A DNA stretch of 24,250 nt. Source: JAXGPP01 sp964436865. GTDB taxonomy: Bacteria > Planctomycetota > Planctomycetia > Pirellulales > Thermoguttaceae. Under the pieces are notes generated by a model. It worked only from the letters and a program-made list of their open reading frames with translations. It had not been told where the DNA came from and ran no database searches. Shown here one piece after another: positions 16,766 to 23,848 of this stretch (its first letter is position 1; each line of letters starts with the position of its first letter). The stretch lies in the NCBI GenBank assembly GCA_964436865.1, contig CAYTFK010000070.1:1-24250 (forward strand). The letters are read 5' to 3'. A program made the position numbers and the translations under genes.

Positions 16766-16883
16766 ACCCCCCTGGGACAGACGGTGGAATGCCCTTGAGT
16801 CCACCGTTTTGCTTGGAAAGAGCGTTGGTTATGCCGCTTCGGTGGTGTCTCGAACCGGCGAGGCGGTGCTCCTGTGGAAGGGC

Positions 16884-19460
16884 TCAGGCAAGCTCGTCAA
16901 ACCGTTCCGAGTCGTCGCGGCCGACCAACAGGTCGAGCACTGTCTGGTCGCTGCCCGAGCGGCGTCCGAAATACCAGTCACTGTCGTGGCCGCCTAACAG
17001 CACATCCCGCGCCAAGTCGTCGAACACGCTTGCCGGCGACTCGTCGTCGCCGCTGGCGCGGAGGAGGAACGAGCCGTTCGAGCGCTCGCCCGTCCCGGTG
17101 CCGGAGAGGTTCGCCATCCGGGTGTCGACGTCGCGATCGGAAGACCATTCGCCGAGGATCGACATCAGCGCTTCGCGATTGGCGTCGTACGCCGTCGAAC
17201 CGCCGATGACGAGATCTTCGCCGCGCGAGCCGAGAACGTAGTCCTCCCCCATGCCGCCGATGAGCACGTTGCGCCCGCGTCCGCCGAAGAGCACGTCTTC
17301 ACCCAGGCCGCCGATGAGCACGTTGTTGCCCCGCGTGGCCATGAGGCGGTCGTCCCCCGCGCCGCCGTCGGCCAACAGCGGCACCGCGTCGATTCCGGCC
17401 GACATCCCCACGTCGTTGCCGCCGTTGAGATACATCTCGATGCGGTCGATTGTGTCGGCGGTGAAGAACGCCGGTTGCCAGGGCTGCTGGCTGAAGCTCG
17501 TGCTGACCACGTAGCGGTTATTGGGCAACTGCCCGACCGCGGCGTAGTCGTCCTCGTTCGTCCCCACGATTTGCAGGGCGCGGCCATTTACCCCCACGCC
17601 CACGACGGCAGTCGTCGCCGCGGCGGAGTCGGTCCCCAGGTCGTCGTCGGCGAGCGTCAGATTGACCTGGTATACGCCGCCGTTGGCATATTGGTGCGAC
17701 TCGTTGAACGAGGTCGTCCCGGCGGCATATTCGAAGCTCTGAGTCTGGCCGTCGCCCCAGTCGACCAGGAGCGTGAAGGTGTCGGCCGTGCCGGGATCGG
17801 CAATGGTGCCGCTCACGCTGGTCAGGCCATCGACCCCGTTGAGCTCCGGCATGCCAACGTCGCCGAGCACCGGATTGGCGTTGGCCACAACGATCTCGGC
17901 TGTCTGCTGGCCGGCGCCGCCGTCGTTGTCGGCGGCCACGAGCGTCACCGCGTACGTGCCATTGTCGTCGGGCGTGAAGGAGAAGTCCGCGCCCTCGCCG
18001 CTGGCATAGGCTTCGCCGTTCTTCGTCACGCTCCAGGCCAGGGTCTGGGTGTCGTTCACCCCCGGATCGGTCGCGCTGCCGGTCAGGGCGATAGCGGCGC
18101 CTTCAACGGCCGCTTCGGGCAAGCCGGCGATCTCGGCCACCGGGTTGGCGTTGGCCACCGCCACGGTGCCGGTGGCCGTCGTCGCGCCGCCGTCGTCGTC
18201 GGTTACGGTCAGCCGGACCTCGTAGCTCCCCTCGTCGTCGGGCGTGAAGCTCAGCGCGTCGCCTTCTCCCGACTGGTACAGTTCGCCATCCTTGAAGATT
18301 TCCCAGGCGTAGGTGTGAGTGTCGGCGGTGCCGGGATCGGCCACGGTGCTGGTAAGCGCGATCTCGGTTCCCTCGACGCCCGATTCGGGCAGGCCGACGA
18401 TGGCTACTTCGGGGGCGACGTTGAGCACGTCGATCGTGGCAGTGGCCGACGAGCTGTCGCCGCCATTGTCGGTGGCCGTCATCGTGACGATGTAGGTGCC
18501 GTTGTCGTCGGGGGTGAACGCGACCTCAGCCCCTTCGCCCTCGGCGTAGGCTTCGCCGTTCTTGGTCACGCTCCAGGCCGCGCCGACCTGGTCGTCGCTT
18601 CCCGCGTCGCTCAGTTGGGCGACGATCTGCACGGGCGTCCCTTCTTCCACCGTCTGGCCGACGTTGTTGATCAATTCGATGCTCGGCGCGGCGTTGACGA
18701 CGGTGAGCGTGGTGGTGGCTTCGACCACTCCTCCGTAGCCGTCGTCGACCTTCACTCCGATCAATCGCGAGCCCTCGTCGCGGATGCCCAGTTCATTGAG
18801 CTGCGCCCAGCTCAATTCGGGCGTTTCGCCCGTGGCATCGCCGTAAACGCCGTCGCCGTTGATGTCCCAGGAGTAAGAGAGCTCGTCGCTGTCGGCATCG
18901 TCAGACGCGGAGGCGTCGAGCGCGAGCGAGTCGCCTTCGTTGATCGAGTACGGCCCGCCCGCGCTGGCGGTGGGCATGGTGTTGAACTGGGTGTAGAAGA
19001 TGAGGCTCAGGTCCCAGCGGGTCATGATCATGTGGTTGCTGACGACCTCTTCGGTTTCCTCGATGTGATCGACGGAAACGAACGAGCCGCCTTCGCCCAC
19101 CGGGCCCTGGTCCTGGAGCATTTGCCCGTATTGGACGGCCGACGTGAAGAAGTCGAGCGGCGAACCGTTCAAGGGGACGGCCGGCGATTCGGTCGCGACG
19201 GGCATGACCTCCGGGAGGGAATCGATTGCGGTGGCTGCGGCTTCGGGCGCGGCATCGATCGCGGTGGCTGCGAGTTCGGGGGCGGCCGCCAGCGGCAGCA
19301 TGACCTCCGGCGGCATTTCGGCGGGCGGTTCCCAGTAGGTGGCACACATCATCGCGCGGTTCTCGAGCGGCTCCAGGCCGCAGCGGCGGATCACCTTTCG
19401 AGCGTGGCGCGGGGCGCGGCGCGGCGTGGAGGGGGAGGAAAACAGACGGCGAAGAGACAT
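16884..19460 (-). CDS. secreted PKD-domain protein with RTX-like C-terminus and LEPR-XLL-type N-terminus
   Basis: An 858-residue putative extracellular protein. Residues 29-38 (LEPLENRAMM), after a basic Arg-rich leader, form the planctomycete LEPR-XLL-type region. An Ala/Pro-rich stretch follows with short repeats (AATAIDAAPEAAATAIDSLP). Five PKD-like beta domains of about 90 residues follow; the first has the typical ASAGGPYSINEGDSLALDAS and a WDINGDG calcium-like loop, and the later ones share FTPDDNGTY and ANANPV junctions. An RTX-like region near residues 700-760 shows GGAGDDRL, NVLIGGLGEDVLFGG and NVLIGGMGEDYVLG. The C-terminus is Asp/Arg-rich. The ATG at 19460 has GGAG 7 nt upstream; a longer start at 19505 lacks support. 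The gene lies downstream of a sigma factor on the same strand. A calcium-stabilised surface or adhesion role is inferred. Confidence 0.86.
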   Translation of the reverse strand: MSLRRLFSSPSTPRRAPRHARKVIRRCGLEPLENRAMMCATYWEPPAEMPPEVMLPLAAAPELAATAIDAAPEAAATAIDSLPEVMPVATESPAVPLNGSPLDFFTSAVQYGQMLQDQGPVGEGGSFVSVDHIEETEEVVSNHMIMTRWDLSLIFYTQFNTMPTASAGGPYSINEGDSLALDASASDDADSDELSYSWDINGDGVYGDATGETPELSWAQLNELGIRDEGSRLIGVKVDDGYGGVVEATTTLTVVNAAPSIELINNVGQTVEEGTPVQIVAQLSDAGSDDQVGAAWSVTKNGEAYAEGEGAEVAFTPDDNGTYIVTMTATDNGGDSSSATATIDVLNVAPEVAIVGLPESGVEGTEIALTSTVADPGTADTHTYAWEIFKDGELYQSGEGDALSFTPDDEGSYEVRLTVTDDDGGATTATGTVAVANANPVAEIAGLPEAAVEGAAIALTGSATDPGVNDTQTLAWSVTKNGEAYASGEGADFSFTPDDNGTYAVTLVAADNDGGAGQQTAEIVVANANPVLGDVGMPELNGVDGLTSVSGTIADPGTADTFTLLVDWGDGQTQSFEYAAGTTSFNESHQYANGGVYQVNLTLADDDLGTDSAAATTAVVGVGVNGRALQIVGTNEDDYAAVGQLPNNRYVVSTSFSQQPWQPAFFTADTIDRIEMYLNGGNDVGMSAGIDAVPLLADGGAGDDRLMATRGNNVLIGGLGEDVLFGGRGRNVLIGGMGEDYVLGSRGEDLVIGGSTAYDANREALMSILGEWSSDRDVDTRMANLSGTGTGERSNGSFLLRASGDDESPASVFDDLARDVLLGGHDSDWYFGRRSGSDQTVLDLLVGRDDSERFDELA
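17595..18975 (-). repeat. five tandem PKD-like repeats (coding)
   Basis: Unit boundaries fall near 18695, 18418, 18148 and 17879, so units are about 270-285 bp. Units 2 and 4 (counted from the N-terminus) share WSVTKNGEAYA followed by a closely matching FTPDDNGTY segment, which points to fairly recent internal duplication. Confidence 0.8.
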
Positions 19461-19720
19461 GGTGGATCTCCGTACCAAAGAGCAAGTCGATTCGTGGACC
19501 GGCAACGGCGCTCTCGCCCAAGCGAAAGCCCAAAATGCTGCCTCGCGGCCGGGCGGCGCGATCGGCCGGCCCGGCTTGAGAACAGGTGTCGCAGCAACCT
19601 CTTTTGCGAGTCCCGCGCGGAAGACTCTGAAGCTCTATTGGCTTGAATTTCCACCCCATGGCGCGCCGCGGAGGAAAAGAAGACTGCGGAACGGACGCCA
19701 GGGGCAGACGCGTATCGCGG

Positions 19721-20470
19721 TCAGCCTGCGGCGTGCAGGGCGCGCATCTTCTTTGTCATCCGGGCGAGGCGGTAGCGGACCTGCTCCGGCGCGAGGCGCA
19801 CGATGGGGGCGATCTCGACCGCGCTCAGGTCTTCCAGCCAGCGGAGGCGGAGGATCTCGTGATTGGTCTTCGAAACGTGCCTGCGCATCACCGCCAGAAT
19901 GCGCTGCGCGCGCTGGCGATCTTCGCGGCGCTCGCATTCAGCCGCCGGATCGGGCGCCGGGCTGAGGGCTTCCGACTCGGGGTCGGAGAGCGGTTGCAGC
20001 GGGCGGCGGTTCTTGCGCCGCAGATGATGGATCATCTTGCGGCGAACCACCATGAACAGCCAGTTCCGCAACCGGCCGCGCTCGGGATCGTACTTGAGCG
20101 AAGCCAGCTTGAGCACGATCTCCAGCCATGCTTCCTGGACACAGTCTTCAGCGTCGGCCGGAGGCATGTTCCACGACCGCACCACGCGGCGGATGTAGGG
20201 GTCGTACTCGCGGTAAAACTCCTCCCACAGGTGCCGTGCCAAGCCGCCGGGTGCTTGGCCGTGGGTTCGTGAAGCGAGGTACGATTGCGTCGCCCGGACG
20301 CGGATCGACTCCGCGTCGTCCACCCGATCGTCTGCTCTGAAGCCGGGTGGAGCGGGGCTGGAAACGTCGGGGAACGCGATCCGGAAAGGGACCGCCGTTG
20401 GGCTGCCCGAAGGCAGTGGGGGAAGGCTGGGCGCCAAAGCGCCGGCCGTCCGTGCCGCAGCGTGTTGCAT
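19721..20470 (-). CDS. sigma-70 family (ECF-like) RNA polymerase sigma factor
   Basis: A protein of up to 249 residues that directs RNA polymerase to a promoter set. Region 2 is at about 82-155: LWEEFYREYDPYIRRVVRSW, then DAEDCVQEAWLEI (the core-binding helix 2.2 signature), then LRNWLFMVVRRKMIHHLRRK (2.3/2.4). Region 4 near 200-245 has NHEILRLRWLEDLSAVEIAP and then VRYRLARMTKKMRAL, a helix-turn-helix for the -35 box. There is no region 3, as in ECF factors. The first 75 or so residues are Pro/Ala-rich and unlike the family. No clear ribosome binding site marks the start at 20470, so the true start may be internal (for example near residue 50). No anti-sigma gene is adjacent. It precedes the PKD/RTX gene by 260 bp. 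Confidence 0.85.
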   Translation of the reverse strand: MQHAAARTAGALAPSLPPLPSGSPTAVPFRIAFPDVSSPAPPGFRADDRVDDAESIRVRATQSYLASRTHGQAPGGLARHLWEEFYREYDPYIRRVVRSWNMPPADAEDCVQEAWLEIVLKLASLKYDPERGRLRNWLFMVVRRKMIHHLRRKNRRPLQPLSDPESEALSPAPDPAAECERREDRQRAQRILAVMRRHVSKTNHEILRLRWLEDLSAVEIAPIVRLAPEQVRYRLARMTKKMRALHAAG

Positions 20471-20618
20471 CGTGCATCTGGAAGCGCCGCAGGGAAGATC
20501 GCACCACGGTCGAACCGGCTCTCCTCGCTCGACCGGGCCAGGTGCAAGGCGGCATCCTCCCGCCGTCTCCTATGTGCTACGCCCGAGAGCCACGCCCGGT
20601 TCGGTTGGGAAGAAGCTA

Positions 20619-20646
20619 TCAGCCTTCAGCTTTCAGCCCTCAGCTA
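20619..20646 (+). repeat. four tandem 7-bp repeats
   Basis: TCAGCCT, TCAGCTT, TCAGCCC and TCAGCTA follow one another without a gap. They resemble the short heptamer tandem repeats known in other bacterial intergenic regions (for example STRR repeats of cyanobacteria). Confidence 0.7.
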
Positions 20647-20902
20647 TCGGGCAAGGCGCCGCGGGGCATGCCCCCCGCTGATGCGAAACAAGCTGCGTGG
20701 GTGTTTCGGCTGACTTGGCAGGCGGATCTCCGCCCCCGCGCGGCCTCCCCTCGCAGCGTACTCCATCCACCGCCATCCCCCCTCCCTCTGCGATCTCTGT
20801 GATTCAACTCCCTTCTTTCTTTCCTGAGTACCCTCCCCCGCCGCTCTCACGACCCCCTCCAGAAACCCCGGCAGAACTCGCCAGCTCCGGCCGGTTTCGC
20901 TA

Positions 20903-20932
20903 TTGACAAAAATACATGTACACGGGTATACT
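20903..20932 (+). promoter_or_regulatory. strong orphan sigma70-like promoter with operator-like palindrome
   Basis: TTGACA (20903-20908) is a perfect -35 and TATACT (20927-20932) matches five of six -10 positions, with an 18-bp spacer. GTACAC-GG-GTATAC (about 20918-20931) is a near-perfect dyad covering the spacer end and the -10 box, where a repressor could block polymerase; TACATGTA just upstream is also palindromic. No credible gene lies downstream on this strand. Confidence 0.5.
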
Positions 20933-21215
20933 TAACCCGGCGGCGCACCTCCGTTCGCCGGCGCGGGCTCCCCGACAATTCGGATCCCACGCGCGTTCGC
21001 TCTTTCTCAATTCGTCACACTCACGACTGCCTGCCTCGCGGCTGGCCGCGCTCATTCCCTGCCCTGGAAGCACCAGACAAGCAACCATGTCGATCCTCTC
21101 CTGTACTCCCTCTGTTCTCTCCTGTTATTTACTGGCCTCTCGGCCCAACACCCCTCTGCGAACTTCAACACCGAAGCCAAAAGGGTGGAATTACTTACGC
21201 CGAGCCTCATGGACA

Positions 21216-21276
21216 GAAAACCCTATCTGCCTTGCACTTGCTGCCGCGTCCCGCGACGTAACGAAACGAAACACCC
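21216..21276 (+). repeat. diverged direct repeat, copy 1
   Basis: It starts GAAAACCC and continues CTTGCACTTGCTGCCGCGTC. The central 28 nt (21231-21258) match copy 2 (21453-21480) at 24 positions, and both copies run on into a similar GAAACA stretch. Copy spacing is about 221 bp. Origin unknown. Confidence 0.55.
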
Positions 21277-21294
21277 TCAGGGGCGTTTCGCTTC
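21263..21294 (-). other. 14-bp RNA hairpin at the end of repeat copy 1
   Basis: In a - strand transcript, GAAGCGAAACGCCC pairs with GGGTGTTTCGTTTC over all 14 positions (two G-U pairs) around a CTGA loop. In the + strand the same two positions are A-C mismatches, so if a hairpin is used it is more likely from the - strand. It lies about 270 nt after the GYD gene stop, but no T-run follows. Confidence 0.45.
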
Positions 21295-21381
21295 GCAGTC
21301 ACAAAGCCCCGCTGCCGCAGTGCAGACTCGCCCGATGCGCATCCCATCCGTGCGGCCCCCCGGGTAGATGTCGCCGGGCGC

Positions 21382-21418
21382 CAACTTCAACACGTACCTC
21401 ACAGTACGTACGAAGTTG
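21382..21418. other. imperfect inverted repeat / hairpin before repeat copy 2
   Basis: CAACTTC (21382-21388) pairs with GAAGTTG (21412-21418), and an inner ACGTAC/GTACGT stem continues after a small internal bulge, with a loop of about 6 nt. Confidence 0.45.
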
Positions 21419-21436
21419 CGATCATTCGATCGGTGC

Positions 21437-21497
21437 GAAAACCCTTCCACCGCTTGCACTTGCCGCCACGCTCCGCGACGCACAAAATGAAACAATC
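21437..21497 (+). repeat. diverged direct repeat, copy 2
   Basis: It starts GAAAACCC and continues GCTTGCACTTGCCGCCACGC, then CGCGACG and a GAAACAA stretch parallel to copy 1 at 21216-21276. Confidence 0.55.
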
Positions 21498-21561
21498 CGT
21501 TTACTGTTGCGCATCAACGGGGGGTGGCATCATCTGGCGCCCGAGCGCCGGCCTCTCGGCC

Positions 21562-21846
21562 CTACCTTCCCGCCAGCAGCTTGTCGAACTCCTCGACCGT
21601 TACCGCCGGCGCCGTCGTGAAGCCGATGCCCGTCATCCGGCCCAGCGCCACCGAGACCTTCATCGCTTCCGCCGCACCCGGCAGCGAAACCACCAGCACC
21701 AGATCGTGCTCCCCCAGCGTCGCGTACATCGCCTGCACCTCGCCCCCGTGCTTCTTGATCGCCTCGACCGCCTGCTGCGTCCGCGCGGCGCTCATGTCCT
21801 GTAAGGCCTGCGCGCTGTACTTGCCGAACATGAGAAACGTAGCCAT
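21562..21846 (-). CDS. GYD domain protein
   Basis: A 94-residue cytosolic protein of the GYD family, small alpha/beta-barrel-like dimers of unknown role. It starts MATFLMFGKYS and has QQAVEAIKKHGGEVQAMYAT, then LGEHDLVLVVSLPGAAEAMK, GFTTAPAVTVEEF and a short tail; this order and length are typical. GGAGG 8 nt upstream of the ATG supports the start, and a good sigma70-like promoter lies about 50-75 nt upstream. It is the last gene of the - strand run from the right edge but can be expressed on its own. Confidence 0.9.
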   Translation of the reverse strand: MATFLMFGKYSAQALQDMSAARTQQAVEAIKKHGGEVQAMYATLGEHDLVLVVSLPGAAEAMKVSVALGRMTGIGFTTAPAVTVEEFDKLLAGR

Positions 21847-21893
21847 GGTCTTCCCTCCTTCGCAAAACAGGATGCAAGGGTCAATCCCGTGTC

Positions 21894-21921
21894 ATTATTT
21901 CGTCGCGCAAGGGGGCGTCAA
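21894..21921 (-). promoter_or_regulatory. sigma70-like promoter of the GYD gene
   Basis: On the - strand TTGACG (21916-21921) and AATAAT (21894-21899) are each five of six to consensus, with a 16-bp spacer. The predicted transcript would start about 40 nt before the ATG and include the GGAGG site. Confidence 0.5.
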
Positions 21922-21958
21922 CCAGCCCCGCAGATGGACAGCAGAGCGGAAGAACTCC

Positions 21959-22717
21959 CTACGGCATCTCCAGCCGCACCACCGTCATCGCCTCGTCGCG
22001 AAAGGAGGGGCCGTGCTCGATCGGAATCCGCTCCTCGTCGCTCATGCCGATGGTCTCGCCCGGCTTGAGCACAAGCCCTTTGTCGAGCACATAGTGCGCG
22101 ATATTGAACAGCCGGTCCAACAACCGCCGCGGATGGTCGCGGCTGGCGGCGATCTCGATCTCCATCTGCCCGAGCGCCTCCATCCCGCTGGTCGCCAGCG
22201 AGTACGAACCGTCGGCATGGCGCCCCAACCCGAAGTCGATCCACAGGTAAAGCGGCAGGTATTCGCGGGTCATCTGGCGCGCGTAGTCGAGGAATGCCCC
22301 GGGCGAGTGTATTAATCGGCCGGGCGTCCAGTAGATCGCCGCCGCGCCGGCGGCCGTCGCCACCGCCGCCACCACCCGCGTCAGCAGCATCGCGGTCTCA
22401 ATCCGATCCAGCGGCCCCCCCGGCAACACGCCCACCACCAGGTGCGCCTGGTGATCCTGCACCGCGGCCGCTGCCTCCGGCCAGTACCACGCCGCCGCGC
22501 ACGGCCCCTCAAGATCGCCGCGCGGAATCGGCTCCGGCTGGAGCGAAATCGCGGCCGTATGCCCGTCCAGCCGGAACGTAATTACGTCGTCCGTCACTTT
22601 GACATCGGTCGCCCGCGGCGCATCCCGCCAGATCTCCCCGAGCACCCGAAGGGTCTCGTCAGTGTCGGGCAGACCGGCGCGATCGAGCGCCACAAGTGCC
22701 AGCAGGGGTCGGGCCAT
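21959..22717 (-). CDS. DUF4261 domain protein
   Basis: A 252-residue cytosolic protein of the DUF4261 family, whose function is unknown. Recognised blocks are the N-terminal ARPLLALVALDRAGLPD, AAAIYWTPGRLIHSPGAFLD in the middle, LPLYLWIDFGLGRHADGSYS, then TSGMEALGQMEIEIAASRDH and LLDRLFNIAHYVLDKGLVLK near the C-terminus. I chose the ATG at 22717 because GAGG is 8 nt upstream and the family blocks begin right after it; a TTG at 22756 would add 13 residues and overlap the upstream gene. It starts 32 bp after the NPYASP membrane-protein gene and is likely co-transcribed. Confidence 0.85.
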   Translation of the reverse strand: MARPLLALVALDRAGLPDTDETLRVLGEIWRDAPRATDVKVTDDVITFRLDGHTAAISLQPEPIPRGDLEGPCAAAWYWPEAAAAVQDHQAHLVVGVLPGGPLDRIETAMLLTRVVAAVATAAGAAAIYWTPGRLIHSPGAFLDYARQMTREYLPLYLWIDFGLGRHADGSYSLATSGMEALGQMEIEIAASRDHPRRLLDRLFNIAHYVLDKGLVLKPGETIGMSDEERIPIEHGPSFRDEAMTVVRLEMP

Positions 22718-22749
22718 CGGCAGTACCTCGCGGATGTGAAAGCCCAATT

Positions 22750-23352
22750 CTACCAACCCTGAAGCGGCCAGTCGGGCAACTGGGCCAGGTAGTCAGGATG
22801 GGCCCCCTTGAGCCACACATACCCTCGCCTCGTTCGCTGCTGCGTGAGAACAACGCTCCGCACCACCGCCCAGATGATTACAGCCAGCAGACCCACCATG
22901 GCTGCGATGACTGCGGCCCACGGAGCGCCGTTTGCCTTGGTCTGCCCCCACCACACCAGAATCGCGATCAGGGCGAACGCCGCCGCCAGGCCCGCGCCGT
23001 ACGCCATTCTGCGCCGCGACCGCCACGACCGGCCCAGAGGCAGCCGGACCGTAAACGACCACTTGCAGACCAGGGCGATCAATACATAAACCAGGATGAC
23101 GGGAGGAAACAGGCACATCGTCGGCAACAGCACGAGCACCAGCACCGGAGGCGTGCGGTCGCACGCCATCCTGATCGGCTTCCCGACCGCCGGCTCATTG
23201 CTCCTCACGCACCGGCGCGGCAGCACGGTCGTCGGGCAAACCACCAGCAGCGCCCCATCCCGCCAGCAGTCGCGGAAATCGCCCCCCCACTCGCCCTTGG
23301 GCAACTCCAGCGGCTCCGACTGTGGCGATGCGTAAGGGTTGTCGTCCGACAA
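22750..23352 (-). CDS. NPYASP-type membrane protein of unknown function
   Basis: A 200-residue protein. It begins MSDDNPYASP, a start very common among planctomycete membrane proteins. Hydrophobic segments lie near 68-95 (PVLVLVLLPTMCLFPPVILV, then YVLIALVCKW), 115-135 (AYGAGLAAAFALIAILVWWG) and 142-165 (APWAAVIAAMVGLLAVIIWA). The C-terminus has a cytosolic-looking VWLKGAHPDYLAQLPDWP tail. Two Cys pairs or singletons in the N-terminal soluble part (DCW, VVCP, RRC) are not an obvious zinc site. It starts 2 nt after the HExxH-protein stop and so is probably co-expressed. No function is assigned. Confidence 0.78.
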   Translation of the reverse strand: MSDDNPYASPQSEPLELPKGEWGGDFRDCWRDGALLVVCPTTVLPRRCVRSNEPAVGKPIRMACDRTPPVLVLVLLPTMCLFPPVILVYVLIALVCKWSFTVRLPLGRSWRSRRRMAYGAGLAAAFALIAILVWWGQTKANGAPWAAVIAAMVGLLAVIIWAVVRSVVLTQQRTRRGYVWLKGAHPDYLAQLPDWPLQGW

Positions 23353-23354
23353 GG

Positions 23355-23768
23355 TCAGTCAGCCTCCTCAAACGCTTGCCGTTCAAACGGATTGTCGAGG
23401 TACGGACTGCGGCCGCGAAGCCAGAGAATCAAACCGTAAAGCAGGTAAGCCGGAACCATGAGCAAGCCCCAACGCTCATACTGGCGGACATGAACCAGCT
23501 CGTGCTCGTGCGTCGTATCGAGGTCGGCGACCGAACGCGCAAGCACGGTGTGCCCGAACGTGATCGCCCGCGCTCGGAAGACATACCGCAACAGCCATCC
23601 CCCCAACCCACCCCAGAACTCAACCACCCGGCCCGTCCGCCGAACTCCCCCACGGAGGACAAGTGACGGCGCACCCAGCAACAGACCTAACAGCGTCCAG
23701 GGCGACGCCCAGGCAATTCCCAGCAGGAGGCACAATGTCGGATAGCGGTCGCGAAAGGAGCCGTTCAT
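23355..23768 (-). CDS. small membrane protein with HExxH motif
   Basis: A 137-residue protein if it starts at the ATG at 23768; an upstream TTG at 23852 is in frame and overlaps the previous stop. I prefer 23768 because the extra segment contains a perfect hairpin like an intergenic repeat, though no strong ribosome binding site marks either start. There are two hydrophobic segments (LCLLLGIAWASPWTLLGLLL near the N-terminus; LLMVPAYLLYGLILWL near the C-terminus). Between them lies TFGHTVLARS, then HELVH at 89-93 followed by VRQYERWG, similar to zinc metallopeptidase motifs of the HExxH class. A zinc peptidase-like activity is possible but unproven. Confidence 0.75.
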   Translation of the reverse strand: MNGSFRDRYPTLCLLLGIAWASPWTLLGLLLGAPSLVLRGGVRRTGRVVEFWGGLGGWLLRYVFRARAITFGHTVLARSVADLDTTHEHELVHVRQYERWGLLMVPAYLLYGLILWLRGRSPYLDNPFERQAFEEAD

Positions 23769-23795
23769 CACACTATAGTAGGCCGCCGCTCCGTA

Positions 23796-23816
23796 GATGC
23801 GGCGTCTCGCCGCATC
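23796..23816. repeat. perfect 9-bp palindromic hairpin
   Basis: GATGCGGCG (23796-23804) and CGCCGCATC (23808-23816) are exact inverted arms around TCT. It lies between the partial upstream gene and the preferred start of the HExxH gene, and looks like an interspersed REP-like palindrome. It has no T-run. Confidence 0.55.
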
Positions 23817-23848
23817 CACCGACGTGGCGAGTCGTGTCGAAATGTCAG

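Larger units (their letters stand above)
16169..16883. other. 715-bp intergenic region between the two giant secreted genes
   Basis: No gene is seen. It holds the terminator of the PKD/RTX gene (16709-16765), an ECF-like promoter candidate for the Calx-beta gene (16381-16409) and a poor sigma70-like match on the - strand (TTGACT near 16630). Open frames across it on both strands are Arg/Pro-rich and unlike any family I know. Confidence 0.6.
20471..21561. other. 1.1-kb non-coding region
   Basis: No gene is convincing on either strand. The region contains a heptamer repeat run (20619-20646), an orphan promoter-like sequence with a palindrome (20903-20932), pyrimidine-rich text with repeated TCTCCTGT near 21097-21127, two hairpins (21263-21294, 21382-21418) and a pair of diverged direct repeats (21216-21276, 21437-21497). 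Base composition is less GC-rich and more irregular than in the neighbouring genes. Confidence 0.6.

Noticed and set aside
16840..16870. tRNA-like T-arm text (rc of tctcgaaccgg)
   Set aside because: The flanking bases do not form the T-stem, and no anticodon or acceptor arms could be found nearby.
17475..19646. 723-codon open frame on the + strand opposite the PKD/RTX gene
   Set aside because: It simply mirrors the PKD repeats of the real - strand gene and has no recognisable domain.
21216..21500. Possible integron attC sites at the direct repeats
   Set aside because: The conserved GTTRRRY/RYYYAAC ends of attC sites are absent and no integrase gene is in the window.
20916..21620. 234-codon open frame starting inside the orphan promoter
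   Set aside because: Its ATG overlaps the promoter spacer, it has no ribosome binding site, the composition is Ser/Pro/Arg-rich and unlike any family, and it runs into the antisense of the GYD gene.
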